Assembly: GCF_000299355.1 (NCBI RefSeq)
Contig: NC_018664.1
Coordinates: 186,001 to 250,000, forward strand
Direction: 5' to 3'
DNA from: Gottschalkia acidurici 9a
Lineage (GTDB): Bacteria; Bacillota; Clostridia; Tissierellales; Gottschalkiaceae
Length of the DNA: 64,000 nt
Every line of letters begins with the position of its first letter. The stretch's first letter is position 1. The translations under genes were made by a program, and so were the position numbers. The notes beneath the pieces were generated by a model that worked only from the letters and a program-made list of their open reading frames with translations, was not told the DNA's origin and did no database searches. Below, in pieces: positions 9,631-19,857 of the stretch.

Positions 9631-9724
9631 ATAAATATGCTAAAATATATGGTTGAATGAATTCAAAAAGAAACTGTAAATGAGATTGAAAAATTTTCAT
9701 ATAATTATATGAGAGGTGAAAAAT

Positions 9725-10792
9725 TTGTTAGACAAATTGGAATTTATAGAAAAAAGATATCAAGAACTAAATGAAAAGATAGCTGATCCAGAAATCATTA
9801 GCAATATTTCAGAGTGGCAAAAATACGTTAAAGAACATTCAGATATAGAAGATGTAGTACTAAAATACAAAGAATATAAAGCTTGTTTAGAACAATTAGA
9901 AGAAAATAAAGAAATGTTAAAAGATAAACTAGATGAAGACTTTAGAGAGTTAGTGAAATTAGAAGTAGATGAACTAGAAGAAAAAATAGAGGTAATATCT
10001 GAAGAATTAAAAGTATTACTAATACCAAAGGATCCTAATGATGACAAAAACGTTATAGTAGAAATTCGTGCAGGTGCTGGTGGAGATGAAGGTGGTATCT
10101 TTGCAGGAGACTTACTTAGAATGTATACTAGATACGCAGAAAGACAAGGTTGGAAAACTGAAATGATGAGCTTACACGATCAAGGTGTAGGAGGAGTTAA
10201 AGAAGCATCTTTCCTAATAAAAGGTAAGGGAGCATATAGTAGACTTAAATATGAAAGTGGAGTACACAGAGTACAAAGAGTTCCAGCAACAGAATCAAGT
10301 GGTAGAATTCATACTTCAACAGCTACTGTAGCAGTACTTCCAGAAGCAGATGACGTAGATATAGTAATAAACCAAAATGATGTAAGGGTAGATGTTTTCC
10401 GTTCATCTGGTAATGGTGGGCAAAGTGTTAATACTACTGACTCGGCAGTTAGACTTACACACACACCTACAGGTATAGTTGTATCTTGTCAAGATGAGAA
10501 ATCGCAGCTAAAAAATAAAGAAAAAGCATTTAAAATTCTTAAGGCTAGACTTTATGATAAAATGATAGAGGAGCAAAATGCTGAAATAGCTCAAGAAAGA
10601 AAGTCTCAAGTTGGTACTGGAGATAGAAGTGCAAAAATAAGAACTTATAACTTCCCACAAGGAAGAATAACAGACCATAGAGTCAACTTAACAGTATATA
10701 AGCTAGACGCATTTTTAGATGGTGATATAAACGAAATGTTAGACTCATTGATAACTACAGCACAAGCAGAAAAACTACAACAAGTGGAGTAA
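9725..10792 (+). CDS. prfA: Peptide chain release factor 1
   Basis: RF1 recognises UAA and UAG and releases the finished protein. About 355 residues, the normal length. The ribosomal peptidyl-transferase motif is intact as [12 protein letters not shown], and the stop-recognition region carries [22 protein letters not shown] at 9716 sits inside the GAGAGG ribosome site, so TTG at 9725 is chosen; it gives the family start [16 protein letters not shown]. It lies downstream of its modifying enzyme PrmC. Confidence 0.96.
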   Translation: MLDKLEFIEKRYQELNEKIADPEIISNISEWQKYVKEHSDIEDVVLKYKEYKACLEQLEENKEMLKDKLDEDFRELVKLEVDELEEKIEVISEELKVLLIPKDPNDDKNVIVEIRAGAGGDEGGIFAGDLLRMYTRYAERQGWKTEMMSLHDQGVGGVKEASFLIKGKGAYSRLKYESGVHRVQRVPATESSGRIHTSTATVAVLPEADDVDIVINQNDVRVDVFRSSGNGGQSVNTTDSAVRLTHTPTGIVVSCQDEKSQLKNKEKAFKILKARLYDKMIEEQNAEIAQERKSQVGTGDRSAKIRTYNFPQGRITDHRVNLTVYKLDAFLDGDINEMLDSLITTAQAEKLQQVE

Positions 10793-11533
10793 TTATATTA
10801 CTCCACTTATAAACATTCCTAATAAAAATCCTACACCTATTCCAATTGTGGAAAATCTTCCTTTATATAGACCTTTAGCATTTGGAATAAGCTCACCACA
10901 AGTTATGTAAAGCATAGCACCACCAGCAAATGCTAAGCAAAGAGCTATAAGATTACTAGAGATGTTACCTAAAATAGCACCTAAAAGAGCACCAATTCCA
11001 GTAGGAATACCTGTAAGAATACTTAGTAGAAATATTCTTAGATCAGACATACCACCAATTTTTAAAGGAATGGCTACAGCCATACCCTCTGGTAGATCAT
11101 GTAGGGCTATAATAATAGCCATAGTTAAGCCGAACTTAGGGTTAACTATGAAACTAGAACCTATAGCTAAACCTTCTGGAAAGTTGTGTAGTCCTATACC
11201 TATACCTAAAAGTATACCAGCCCTGGTAAATTTATTTTTGCTTTTATTAAAAGAATTAGAGTTGCCTTCATGCATAAGATTTTCAACAAGGAACATTATC
11301 AGCATACCAAGGGATACTCCAAATATTTCAATCCATAGTCCTCCAATTTCAAAAGACTCAGGTAAAAGATCGAAAGTTACTACAGCTAACATAACTCCAC
11401 TAGTTATACCTAACACAAGACCCATGACTCTATCACTAGGTCGTATAAACTTAACTGCTAAGATAGCACCTAGTCCAGCTCCTAAAACACCAACTAGGCA
11501 TCCAATTAGTGAAATAACTAAAGTATCATTCAA
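10793..11533 (-). CDS. ZIP family metal (zinc) transporter
   Basis: A 246-residue polytopic membrane protein of the ZIP/ZupT type. It has eight hydrophobic stretches and the two metal-binding helices HNFPEGLAIG and HDLPEGMAVAIPL, whose His and Glu residues form the transport site. It probably imports Zn2+ or other divalent metals. TTG at 11533 is the best start: it follows AAGGTGG by eight bases, while GTG/ATG codons just upstream are too close to the ribosome site. It is the only minus-strand gene in the first 40 kb and its stop is adjacent to that of prfA. Confidence 0.9.
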   Translation of the reverse strand: MNDTLVISLIGCLVGVLGAGLGAILAVKFIRPSDRVMGLVLGITSGVMLAVVTFDLLPESFEIGGLWIEIFGVSLGMLIMFLVENLMHEGNSNSFNKSKNKFTRAGILLGIGIGLHNFPEGLAIGSSFIVNPKFGLTMAIIIALHDLPEGMAVAIPLKIGGMSDLRIFLLSILTGIPTGIGALLGAILGNISSNLIALCLAFAGGAMLYITCGELIPNAKGLYKGRFSTIGIGVGFLLGMFISGVI

Positions 11534-11652
11534 GAACATCACCACCTTAGTAAAAGATATGAATATAGTAGAGAAAATATTATTTAAAAAATGGATTACT
11601 ATATAGAATATGTGGTATAATAACGTTAAATTAAGTTGGAGAGGTGATATGC

Positions 11653-11934
11653 ATGGAAAATGAAATATTAAGAATATTAAAAGACATGCAAAAGGATTTA
11701 TCTAGGTTGAAAGAAGATATATCCAGTATTAAAGCCACTCAAGAAGAACACACTCAATTATTAAGAATCTTAGAACACAAAACGGATGTTGTAAAAGCAG
11801 AACAAGATAAAACTAACGTGAATTTAGCTCATATTGAAGGAGAAATTGGGGGAATTAGGTCTGATATATCAAAAGTAGAAATTATAACAGCAAAGAATTG
11901 GTCGGATATAGCAACATTAAAATTAACTAAATAG
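11653..11934 (+). CDS. Small coiled-coil hypothetical protein
   Basis: A 93-residue protein made almost wholly of heptad-patterned helix (ILRILKDMQKDLSRLKEDIS and so on), without signal or membrane segment. ATG at 11653 follows GGAGAGG; an earlier GTG at 11644 lies in the ribosome site. Short predicted coiled-coil proteins of this kind are common in Clostridia and have no known role. It is monocistronic, with its own terminator. Confidence 0.65.
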   Translation: MENEILRILKDMQKDLSRLKEDISSIKATQEEHTQLLRILEHKTDVVKAEQDKTNVNLAHIEGEIGGIRSDISKVEIITAKNWSDIATLKLTK

Positions 11935-11948
11935 AACTTAACTTCTTT

Positions 11949-11973
11949 TAAGGGGATAGCCCCTTATTTTTTT
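11949..11973 (+). terminator. Rho-independent terminator
   Basis: Stem AAGGGG/CCCCTT with loop ATAG and a run of seven T, directly after the coiled-coil gene. Confidence 0.8.
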
Positions 11974-12011
11974 GTGAAAAATACTAATTAATAAATTAGG
12001 AAGGGAAAAAT

Positions 12012-13068
12012 ATGAAAAAAGTCTACAAAACTAATAAAGATAAAAAATATAAATACTGAAAGAGAAAAGATGAAAGAAGCTTCTCAGGTAATAAAAGAAG
12101 GTGGCCTAGTTGCATTTCCTACAGAAACAGTATATGGGTTAGGAGCAAATGCATTAGATGAAAATGCAGTATCAAAAATATTTAAGGCAAAGGGCAGACC
12201 AAGTGATAATCCACTTATAGTTCATATATGTGATGTAAATCAATTAGATGATTTAGTAGAAGAAATACCTGAGAGAGCAAAAATCTTAATGGAAAAGTTT
12301 TGGCCTGGATCTTTAACACTTTTATTTAAAAAAAGTCAATTAGTACCACTAAAGACTTCTGGTGGTCTAGATACAGTAGCTATAAGAATGCCAGATAATA
12401 AAATAGCATTAGAACTAATAAAACAGTCCAACTTACCAATAGCAGCACCAAGTGCAAATACATCTGGAAAACCAAGTCCTACAAATCCATCACATGTTAT
12501 GGAAGATTTAGAAGGAAAGATAGATGTATTAGTAGATGGAGGAAATACAGGAGTAGGACTAGAATCAACAGTTCTAGACATATCTACAGAAATACCAGTG
12601 ATACTAAGACCAGGTGGTATTACGTTGGAAGATTTACTTTTGATTTTTCCAAAAGTAGAATATGATCCAGCACTAGAAAACAATAATCAGGATATCACTC
12701 CAAGATCACCAGGACAAAAATATAGACATTATTCACCAAAAGCAATGATGAAAATATTTAGTGGAAATTCAGAAAATGTATATAATGAGATACAAAAATT
12801 AAGTAATGAATATGTAAAAGAAGGTTATAAAGTAGGCATAATGATTACTAGTGAAAGCAAAGACAGATACAGCTGTGAAAATACTATAGTAATGGGTGAC
12901 AAAAAAAATCCACAAACAATAGCTACAAATCTATTCCATATACTTAGACAATTTGATAAACTAAATGTAGACATAATAATAGCAGAAGGTGTAGAAGAAA
13001 GTGGAATAGGAAAAGCTATTATGAACAGAATGAAAAAAGCAGCTGGTGGAGATATAACTTACGTATAA
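12012..13068 (+). CDS. ywlC: L-threonylcarbamoyladenylate synthase, frameshifted at the start
   Basis: Sua5/YwlC-type enzyme that makes threonylcarbamoyl-AMP for the t6A modification of tRNAs reading ANN codons. It has the nucleotide/threonine motif FPTETVYGLGANAL, a linker with SPGQKYRHYSPKA, and a C-terminal Sua5 domain. The open frame begins only at ATG 12070, but the upstream codons in that frame read STKLIKIKNINTEREK, the normal N-terminus, and contain no start. ATG 12012, behind AGGAAGGG, joins that frame only if the A6 tract at 12015-12020 were five A. So either this base is a sequence error, or a slippage event or late start is used. Confidence 0.88.
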
Positions 13069-13106
13069 TATATAGTGTAGGTTTTGAAAGATAGGGAGGT
13101 ATTTTT

Positions 13107-13565
13107 TTGAAGGTTCTATTTGTATGTACAGGGAACACTTGTCGTAGTAGTATGGCTGAAGGACTATTTAAAGATATGCTTAAAAGTTTGGGAAAAGATA
13201 ATGAAATATCTGTATCGTCAGCAGGAATATATGCTATGAATAATCAAAGTGCATCTGAGAACGCTATAATAGCTATGAAGAATAAATTAGTAGATATTTC
13301 AAATCATAGATCTAAACAAATAACTATGGAAATGATAGAAGAGTCTGATATAATACTTACGATGACTAATGGACATAAGCAAGCTATATTACAAGCAAGT
13401 CCTGGTATAAATAGTAAAGTATTTACACTCAAGGAATTTGTAGGACTAGATGGAGATATAGCAGATCCATTTGGAGGATCGATAGAAATATACGAAGAGA
13501 GCTTAAAAGATATAAAAATAGCTTTACAAAGACTAACTCAAAAGTTAATAGAGGAGGAGCGCTAA
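13107..13565 (+). CDS. ywlE: Low-molecular-weight protein arginine/tyrosine phosphatase
   Basis: A 152-residue phosphatase of the LMW-PTP fold. The P-loop CTGNTCRSS near the N-terminus has the nucleophilic Cys7 and Arg; the acid Asp is in DPFGGS near the C-terminus. The threonine in CTGNTCRS is the feature that in Bacillus YwlE favours phosphoarginine, so an arginine phosphatase is likely. It starts at TTG behind GGGAGG and overlaps the next gene (rpiB) by one base, the order ywlC-ywlE-rpiB seen in Bacillus subtilis. Confidence 0.88.
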   Translation: MKVLFVCTGNTCRSSMAEGLFKDMLKSLGKDNEISVSSAGIYAMNNQSASENAIIAMKNKLVDISNHRSKQITMEMIEESDIILTMTNGHKQAILQASPGINSKVFTLKEFVGLDGDIADPFGGSIEIYEESLKDIKIALQRLTQKLIEEER

Positions 13566-14014
13566 TGAAAATAGGATTAGGTAGCGATCATGGTGGTTAT
13601 CAGTTAAAAGAAAAGATAAAAAAACACTTAGAAGAAAAAGGCATAGAATGCATAGACTATGGAACTAACTCAGAAGATTCTGTAGACTATCCGGAGTTTG
13701 GAAGAAAAGTAGGAGAAGCGGTTGTAAGTGGAGAGTGTGATAAAGGTATAGTTTGCTGCGGGACAGGTATAGGAATATCTATAGCAGCTAACAAAGTAAA
13801 AGGAGTAAGATGTGCTTTATGTGGCGATACATTCTCAGCTAAGATGACTAGAGAGCATAATGATTCAAACGTACTAGCCCTTGGACAAAGAGTGACAGGG
13901 GAAGGACTAGCATTAGAAATAGTTGATACATGGATAAAAACAGACTTTGAAGGTGGCAGACATCAAACAAGAATAGAGAAAATTAGTGATATAGAAAAAG
14001 ACTATATGAAGTAA
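13565..14014 (+). CDS. rpiB: Ribose-5-phosphate isomerase B
   Basis: A 149-residue RpiB/LacAB-family isomerase that interconverts ribulose 5-phosphate and ribose 5-phosphate. Signatures GSDHGGYQLKEKIK, DYPEFGRKVGEAV and CCGTGIGISIAANK are present, the last with the catalytic Cys. ATG overlaps the ywlE stop codon, so the two are translationally linked. It provides ribose phosphate for the PRPP used by the uracil salvage gene downstream. Confidence 0.93.
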   Translation: MKIGLGSDHGGYQLKEKIKKHLEEKGIECIDYGTNSEDSVDYPEFGRKVGEAVVSGECDKGIVCCGTGIGISIAANKVKGVRCALCGDTFSAKMTREHNDSNVLALGQRVTGEGLALEIVDTWIKTDFEGGRHQTRIEKISDIEKDYMK

Positions 14015-14110
14015 AAATTACAACAAAAAACTATATATAAAATTTTTGAAATTGAAAGATACATAAAGTTCAATTTTAAAAATTTTATATACTTGAGAGG
14101 AGATTTTTAT

Positions 14111-14740
14111 ATGGAAAAACTCATAGTTATGGATCATCCATTAATAAAACACAAAATAACTTATATTAAAGACAAAAGTACAGGAGCAAAAGAATTTAGA
14201 GAGCTTATAAAAGAAGTAGCAATGCTAATGGCCTACGAAGTTACTAGAGAGCTACCTCTTAAAAAAGTAGAAATAGAAACTCCACTTACAACTACAGAGT
14301 CAGAAGTTATATCAGGTAAAAAATTAGGAATAATACCTATATTAAGAGCTGGACTTGGAATGGTAGATGGTATGCTAAACTTAATACCAACAGCTAAGGT
14401 AGGACATATTGGATTATATAGAGATCCAGAAACATTAGAGCCAGTAGAGTACTACTGCAAATTACCAACAGATGTAGAAGAAAGAGAGCTTATAGTTATA
14501 GATCCTATGCTTGCTACTGGCGGATCAGCTAAGGCTGCTATTACATTCCTGAAAAATAGAGGAGCTAAAAATATAAAATTAGTAAGTATACTAGGATGCC
14601 CAGAGGGAGTAGCTACAATTCATAAAGAGCATCCAGATGTAGATATATACTTAGGATGTTTAGATGAAAAATTAAATGATCATGGGTATATACTTCCGGG
14701 ACTTGGAGATGCAGGAGATAGACTATTCGGAACAAAGTAA
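14111..14740 (+). CDS. upp: Uracil phosphoribosyltransferase
   Basis: Converts uracil and PRPP to UMP (pyrimidine salvage). 209 residues, the normal length. The PRPP loop is [14 protein letters not shown] and the uracil-site signature is [17 protein letters not shown] at 14111 lies behind GAGAGGAG and gives the usual start [11 protein letters not shown]; the frame is open further upstream but the ribosome site rules that out. Ends in a strong terminator. Confidence 0.96.
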   Translation: MEKLIVMDHPLIKHKITYIKDKSTGAKEFRELIKEVAMLMAYEVTRELPLKKVEIETPLTTTESEVISGKKLGIIPILRAGLGMVDGMLNLIPTAKVGHIGLYRDPETLEPVEYYCKLPTDVEERELIVIDPMLATGGSAKAAITFLKNRGAKNIKLVSILGCPEGVATIHKEHPDVDIYLGCLDEKLNDHGYILPGLGDAGDRLFGTK

Positions 14741-14744
14741 AAAG

Positions 14745-14794
14745 TAAAAGGCACTGTCAATATATTAAGTTTAATATTGACAGTGCCTTTTTAA
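14745..14794 (+). terminator. Rho-independent terminator after upp
   Basis: Perfect stem AAGGCACTGTCAATATTA with its complement, loop AGT, then five T. Confidence 0.88.
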
Positions 14795-14880
14795 TTATTT
14801 TGTTTCTTGAAAATGACAACTAAAATAAACTATAATAGAATTAAAAGAGATTGTTGGAGACTATTTTATAGGAGGCTAAT

Positions 14881-15318
14881 ATGAGACCTACATGGGATGA
14901 ATACTTTATGGAAATAGCCAATGTGGCCAAAAAGAGATCAACATGCTCAAGAAGACAAGTAGGAGCAGTAATAGTAAAAGAAAAAAGAATATTATCAACA
15001 GGATATAATGGAGTTCCTACGGGAATTAAACATTGTGATGAGGTAGGATGTTTAAGGGATAAACTAAAAATACCATCAGGAGAAAGACATGAACTTTGTA
15101 GAGGATTACATGCTGAACAAAATGCAATCGTAAATGCAGCAAATTTTGGAGTTAGCCTAAAAGGTTCTATTCTTTATTCCACTACGCAGCCATGCATACT
15201 ATGTACTAAAATGATAATAAATGCAGGTATAGAAAAGGTAGTTTATGAGAATGGATATCCAGACGGACTGTCTTTAGAAATGCTGAAGGAAGCAGGGATA
15301 GAACTACTACAGATATAA
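14881..15318 (+). CDS. comEB: Deoxycytidylate (dCMP) deaminase
   Basis: A zinc enzyme of 145 residues that deaminates dCMP to dUMP for thymidylate synthesis. The cytidine-deaminase signature is intact: HAEQNAI gives the zinc His and catalytic Glu, and PCILCTK gives the two zinc cysteines. The N-terminal region has the additional Cys residues typical of the dCMP subfamily. Bacillus subtilis ComEB is the close relative. ATG follows AGGAGG. Confidence 0.93.
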   Translation: MRPTWDEYFMEIANVAKKRSTCSRRQVGAVIVKEKRILSTGYNGVPTGIKHCDEVGCLRDKLKIPSGERHELCRGLHAEQNAIVNAANFGVSLKGSILYSTTQPCILCTKMIINAGIEKVVYENGYPDGLSLEMLKEAGIELLQI

Positions 15319-15395
15319 ATATGTAATAAAATTTTAATAAATAGCTAAAACTTAGTAATATACGAATATATGAACTGTAGATAATGCTAGATACA

Positions 15396-15424
15396 TTGAC
15401 TAAGGAATATATATATAGTAAAAT
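15396..15424 (+). promoter_or_regulatory. Sigma-A promoter upstream of the tagO-like gene
   Basis: TTGACT (15396-15401), 17 bases, TAAAAT (15419-15424). A small hairpin TAGAAGT/ACTTCTA at about 15447-15470 lies in the leader before the ribosome site. Confidence 0.6.
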
Positions 15425-15486
15425 CTTTCTAAGATGTGTATCTAGGTAGAAGTGTGTGTACTTCTAGATAAGAGGAGAGTGCTGAT

Positions 15487-16563
15487 ATGACAATATCTTA
15501 CTTAATAGCCTTTATTTTACCATTCGTATTGGCTTATATATTTACACCAATTGCTAAAAAGTTAGCTCACAAAGTAGGAGCTATAGACGTTCCAAAAGAT
15601 GAGAGAAGAGTTCACAAACAGCCTATACCAAGACTTGGAGGTCTAGCAATATATTTAGCAACTATCATTTCGATAATAATTTTAGCTCCAATAGATAAAA
15701 CTACTATATCTATTCTAATAGGTGGAACGATAATAGCTGTAACTGGAATTATAGATGATATAAAACCGATGTCAGCTAAAGTTAAACTGTTATTTCAAAT
15801 ATTAGCAGCAGTAGTAGTTATCTTTGGAGGAGTCAAAATAGAATTTATTACAAATCCTTCTAGTAAAGAACTTTTAGCATTAAAAGGATTTGCCATACCT
15901 ATAACTATATTTTGGATAGTTGGAATAACTAACACATTAAATCTTATAGATGGACTGGATGGACTTTCTGCTGGAGTAAGTGGAATTTCATCCTTATCAT
16001 TTTTATTTGTTGGACTAAATGTAGCTTCAAAGCTTGATGATCCTAGCATTATGGTATTACCAATACTTATGGCAGTAATATTAGCAGGATCTGCGTTTGG
16101 ATTTTTACCACATAATTTTAATCCAGCTAGGATATTTATGGGGGATACTGGTTCGCTGTTTTTAGGATTTATGCTTTCTATCATAGCTATAGAAGGATAT
16201 CTAAAAAGCTTTGCTACTATAGCAGTAGTAATACCAATACTTATATTAGGTATACCAATATTTGACACATCATTTGCAATACTTAGAAGATTAGCAAATA
16301 AAAAACCTATAATGGAAGCAGATAGAGGGCATCTCCATCATAGACTTTTAGATAAAGGATTTTCTCAAAAACAAACAGTATTAGTACTATATAGCATAAG
16401 TATATTACTGGGAATATCTGCCATACTATTTACAAATTTAAGCTTTGGAATTGGAGTAGTAGTTCTAGGACTAGTATCAAGTTTAATTTACAATGCAGCT
16501 AGTACAAGAAATAAACTGGGAATAAGAGCAACTCAAACGAAAAGAAAACATAAAGATAGATAG
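15487..16563 (+). CDS. tagO: Undecaprenyl-phosphate GlcNAc-1-phosphate transferase (WecA/TagO family)
   Basis: Integral membrane enzyme that moves a sugar 1-phosphate from a UDP-sugar to undecaprenyl phosphate, starting wall polymer or polysaccharide synthesis. 358 residues with about ten membrane segments. Signatures: PRLGGLAIY, DDIKPMSAK, NLIDGLDGLSAG, GDTGSLFLGF and the C-terminal HLHHRLLDKG, the HIP-type motif of the WecA/TagO branch rather than MraY. Preceded by a clear promoter. The next gene makes UDP-ManNAc, as expected for wall teichoic acid or similar polymer linkage units. Confidence 0.92.
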   Translation: MTISYLIAFILPFVLAYIFTPIAKKLAHKVGAIDVPKDERRVHKQPIPRLGGLAIYLATIISIIILAPIDKTTISILIGGTIIAVTGIIDDIKPMSAKVKLLFQILAAVVVIFGGVKIEFITNPSSKELLALKGFAIPITIFWIVGITNTLNLIDGLDGLSAGVSGISSLSFLFVGLNVASKLDDPSIMVLPILMAVILAGSAFGFLPHNFNPARIFMGDTGSLFLGFMLSIIAIEGYLKSFATIAVVIPILILGIPIFDTSFAILRRLANKKPIMEADRGHLHHRLLDKGFSQKQTVLVLYSISILLGISAILFTNLSFGIGVVVLGLVSSLIYNAASTRNKLGIRATQTKRKHKDR

Positions 16564-16568
16564 GAGAT

Positions 16569-17693
16569 ATGAAGATGAATAAAATAAAGGTGTTAACTGT
16601 ATTTGGGACAAGACCTGAAGGTATAAAAATGGCACCTATAATAAAAAAATTAAACGAAAACGAAAATATAATTCACAAGGCTTGTGTTACAGGTCAGCAT
16701 AGAGAAATGCTAGATCAAGTATTAGAGATATTCAATATAGTACCAGATTATGATTTAAATATTTTTCAAAGTGGACAAACACTTACAGAGATAACTACTA
16801 GATCATTAGAAGGATTAGAAAGTATAATAAAAGAATTTGAACCAGATATACTTCTAGTTCAGGGAGATACAACTACAGTATTTTCTGGTGCACTAGCAGG
16901 ATTCTATAATGGAGTGAAGATAGGTCATGTTGAAGCAGGACTTAGAAGTGGAGATCTTTATTCTCCTTTTCCCGAAGAAGCAAATAGAAAGCTAACAGGA
17001 GTTGTTACGAATTTTCACTTTGCTCCTACAGAAACTAGTAAAAGAAATTTATTAAGTGAGGGTTATGAAGAAGAAAAGATATATATAACAGGAAATACAT
17101 CAATAGATGCATTGTTACAAGTGGTTTCTGATGACTATAAGTTTGAAAATGATCTACTGAACAATTTAGACTATAAAAATAAAAAGATAATATTATTAAC
17201 TTCTCATAGAAGAGAAAATTTAGGAACACCTATGGAGAATATATTTACTGCTATGAAAGAAGTAGTAGAAAAAAATGAAGATGTAGAAGTTGTATTTCCT
17301 ATACACTTGAACCCAAGAGTAAGAGAAATAGCAAATGGAATTCTATCTAATCATGATAGGATACATATAATAGAGCCATTAGACTATTTACCATTTGCAA
17401 ACCTTCAAGCTAAAACTTATCTAATAGTTACAGATTCTGGAGGTATACAGGAAGAAGCACCAACTCTTGGCAAGCCTGTATTAGTAGTTAGAAAGGAAAC
17501 AGAAAGACCAGAGGGAATAGAATCTGGTACGGCAAAATTATTAGGTCTGGAAAAAGAAGACATATTTAGAGAAGTAGACTTACTTGTAAACAACAAAGAT
17601 GAATATGAAAAAATGGCTAATGCAGTTAATCCTTATGGAGATGGCAAGGCTTCGGATAGAATAGTTGAAATAATAGTAAAAAATTTAAAATAG
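16569..17693 (+). CDS. mnaA: UDP-N-acetylglucosamine 2-epimerase
   Basis: Non-hydrolysing epimerase converting UDP-GlcNAc to UDP-ManNAc. 374 residues; signatures FGTRPEGIKMAPII, VTGQHREML, VQGDTTTVFSGAL, HVEAGLRSGDLYSPFPEE and DSGGIQEEAPTLGKPVLV are all present. ATG at 16569 or 16575 is possible behind TAGGAGA. It lies five bases behind the tagO-like gene, so the two are one operon supplying the ManNAc-GlcNAc linkage unit of a surface polymer. Many Clostridia keep this pair immediately ahead of the ATP synthase operon. Confidence 0.95.
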   Translation: MKMNKIKVLTVFGTRPEGIKMAPIIKKLNENENIIHKACVTGQHREMLDQVLEIFNIVPDYDLNIFQSGQTLTEITTRSLEGLESIIKEFEPDILLVQGDTTTVFSGALAGFYNGVKIGHVEAGLRSGDLYSPFPEEANRKLTGVVTNFHFAPTETSKRNLLSEGYEEEKIYITGNTSIDALLQVVSDDYKFENDLLNNLDYKNKKIILLTSHRRENLGTPMENIFTAMKEVVEKNEDVEVVFPIHLNPRVREIANGILSNHDRIHIIEPLDYLPFANLQAKTYLIVTDSGGIQEEAPTLGKPVLVVRKETERPEGIESGTAKLLGLEKEDIFREVDLLVNNKDEYEKMANAVNPYGDGKASDRIVEIIVKNLK

Positions 17694-17703
17694 AATGGTG
17701 AAA

Positions 17704-17776
17704 TAATAAGACAAGTAATTGTATCATGTATACAGTATGTGTATACATGGTCAGATATACTTGTCTTATTTTTGTT
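17704..17776 (+). terminator. Long-stem terminator after mnaA
   Basis: Outer arms ATAAGACAAGTA/TACTTGTCTTAT enclose an inner palindrome CATGTATAC/GTATACATG, followed by TTTTTGTTTTT. Separates the wall genes from the ATP synthase operon. Confidence 0.8.
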
Positions 17777-17938
17777 TTTGTTTTACAATAGAAAACAAAC
17801 GATCAAGAATTTTGTAGGTATTTGTATCATGAATTGAAAATTTTCCAAGAACTAAACATATATTATTTGAAAAAGTATGCTTGTAAAGATTTTAAATTTT
17901 ACTTATATAGTGTTGCAAAAAAAATAGGAGTGATAAAA

Positions 17939-18163
17939 TTGAAGTTAAATAAAAAAGCACTTCAAAATATTGCCTTGGTTTCACAAATAGGAATATCTAT
18001 GATAACACCAATCATAATATGTATATTATTAGGCAATTATTTGGATAAAAAGTTTAATACTAATCTTATTTTTTTAGTCATATTCATAACTATAGGGGTA
18101 GGATCAGCATTTACAAGTGTTTATAAGTTGGTATCTAAAGACTTTGACGAAAAAAGGAAGTGA
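17939..18163 (+). CDS. atpZ: AtpZ/AtpI-type small membrane protein of the ATP synthase operon
   Basis: A 74-residue protein with two membrane segments (IALVSQIGISMITPIIICILLG, split here only by function, and LIFLVIFITIGVGSAF) joined by a NYLDKKF loop, the hallmark of the F0F1-ATPase-associated gene 1 family. Such proteins help c-ring assembly or Mg2+ handling. TTG at 17939 follows AGGAG by eight bases; the frame extends further upstream without a better ribosome site. First gene of the operon. Confidence 0.82.
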   Translation: MKLNKKALQNIALVSQIGISMITPIIICILLGNYLDKKFNTNLIFLVIFITIGVGSAFTSVYKLVSKDFDEKRK

Positions 18164-18167
18164 AAAT

Positions 18168-18551
18168 ATGAGCTTAGGTGAAAATTACTTTAGTACAATT
18201 GTAAAGCGAAGTATAATACTAGTAGCCATTATTTCAGGAATAATACTGATAACTTTTAAAGACCCTAAGCCATATTTATATGGAATTATATTTGGCTCTA
18301 TTATAAATCTTTTGAACTTTAGGCTTATGTATATATCGACAAAAAAAGCCATGTCACTTTCATTTGGTGGTGCACAGTCTCATGTAACAAGAAACTACTT
18401 TATACGATTCACTATATACGGCATAGTTATATTGGTAGCCTCCAAAGCAGATTATATAAATTTAATAACAGTAATATTAGGTTTTTTTATAGTCAAAATA
18501 GTTATTCTAGCAGACACTTTTCTTGACGAAATAAGAGGAAAACGAAAATAA
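18168..18551 (+). CDS. atpI: ATP synthase protein I
   Basis: A 127-residue membrane protein with four hydrophobic segments, of the ATP synthase I family, which assists c-ring assembly. ATG at 18168 follows AAAAGGAAG and lies four bases after the stop of the preceding gene. Position before atpB and the motif GIIFGSIINLLNFRLMY support the assignment. Confidence 0.85.
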   Translation: MSLGENYFSTIVKRSIILVAIISGIILITFKDPKPYLYGIIFGSIINLLNFRLMYISTKKAMSLSFGGAQSHVTRNYFIRFTIYGIVILVASKADYINLITVILGFFIVKIVILADTFLDEIRGKRK

Positions 18552-18717
18552 ATGTAAAATATATATAGAGTAGTTATTATTTTGTATGTCCAAATCGCAA
18601 GAAAACGTTACCCAACTAAAGATATTTTAATATAAATTTAAAATATAAATTTTTTAATTTTCAAACATCAATATTAATCTAAAACTTAAACCAGCAAGAA
18701 AGGAGGTAAAACTACGT

Positions 18718-19413
18718 ATGGGGATTGAACTTAAAATATTTGGTAGCACTATCAATGATACAGTTGTGAACTCATGGATTATAGTTATAGCCTTGTCCAT
18801 ATTCGCTATAATTATAAACAAGAAAATTAAAAATACTAATCCTGGTGAAAAACCTAAAGGAATATTAAATGTATTAGAAATACTTGTAACAGCAGTTCAG
18901 GGCTTGGTTGATCAGACTATGGGTAAAGGTAAAACTAGAGATGCATTGAAGCCATATATATTTACATTGGCAATTTTCTTAGCATGTGCTAATTTATTTG
19001 GACTTCTAGGATTTTCGTCGCCAACCTCAGACTATAATGTTACACTAGGGCTTACTATAATAACTTTTGGACTAGTGCACTATTACGGGTTGAAAACTAA
19101 TAAGCTAGGGGGATATCTTAAAGGATATTTCGAACCTGTAGCTGTAATGTTCCCACTTAATGCAGTAGGTGTATTTGCAGATCCAATTTCACTTTCTTTC
19201 CGTTTATTTGGAAACATATTAGCAGGTGGAATAATATTAAGTCTAGTATACAATGGGTTAAAAGCAATAACAGCATTTATAGTACCATTTGTATCATTAC
19301 CCTTACATGCTTACTTTGACGTATGGGGAGGACTACTACAAACATTTATATTCATTATGATCTCTATGGTTAAAATAAGTGAGAATTTACCATCTGAAGC
19401 AGATGATAAATAA
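18718..19413 (+). CDS. atpB: F-type ATP synthase subunit a
   Basis: Membrane stator subunit providing the ion half-channels. 231 residues with about six membrane segments. The essential arginine sits in LSFRLFGNILAGGII, and the C-terminal helix ends GLLQTFIFIMISMVKISE. ATG follows AAAGGAGG. The ion carried is set with subunit c, which here has a sodium signature. Confidence 0.95.
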   Translation: MGIELKIFGSTINDTVVNSWIIVIALSIFAIIINKKIKNTNPGEKPKGILNVLEILVTAVQGLVDQTMGKGKTRDALKPYIFTLAIFLACANLFGLLGFSSPTSDYNVTLGLTIITFGLVHYYGLKTNKLGGYLKGYFEPVAVMFPLNAVGVFADPISLSFRLFGNILAGGIILSLVYNGLKAITAFIVPFVSLPLHAYFDVWGGLLQTFIFIMISMVKISENLPSEADDK

Positions 19414-19445
19414 GTTTATAGCAAAGTTAATTTCTTAATATATAA

Positions 19446-19766
<321 letters not shown>

Positions 19767-19857
19767 GATATATGAGTGAGATATAAGAGAGAGGTGGGTT
19801 GACCTATCCATCTCTTAAATATATTTCCCTTTATATGAAAGAAGGAGGCGAACTATA

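Noticed and set aside
10962-11606. Long open frame of 214 codons on the plus strand opposite the ZIP transporter.
   Set aside because: It is antisense to a well-conserved gene with clear motifs, has no ribosome site, and its composition is that of a shadow frame (rich in Pro, Ile, Ser).
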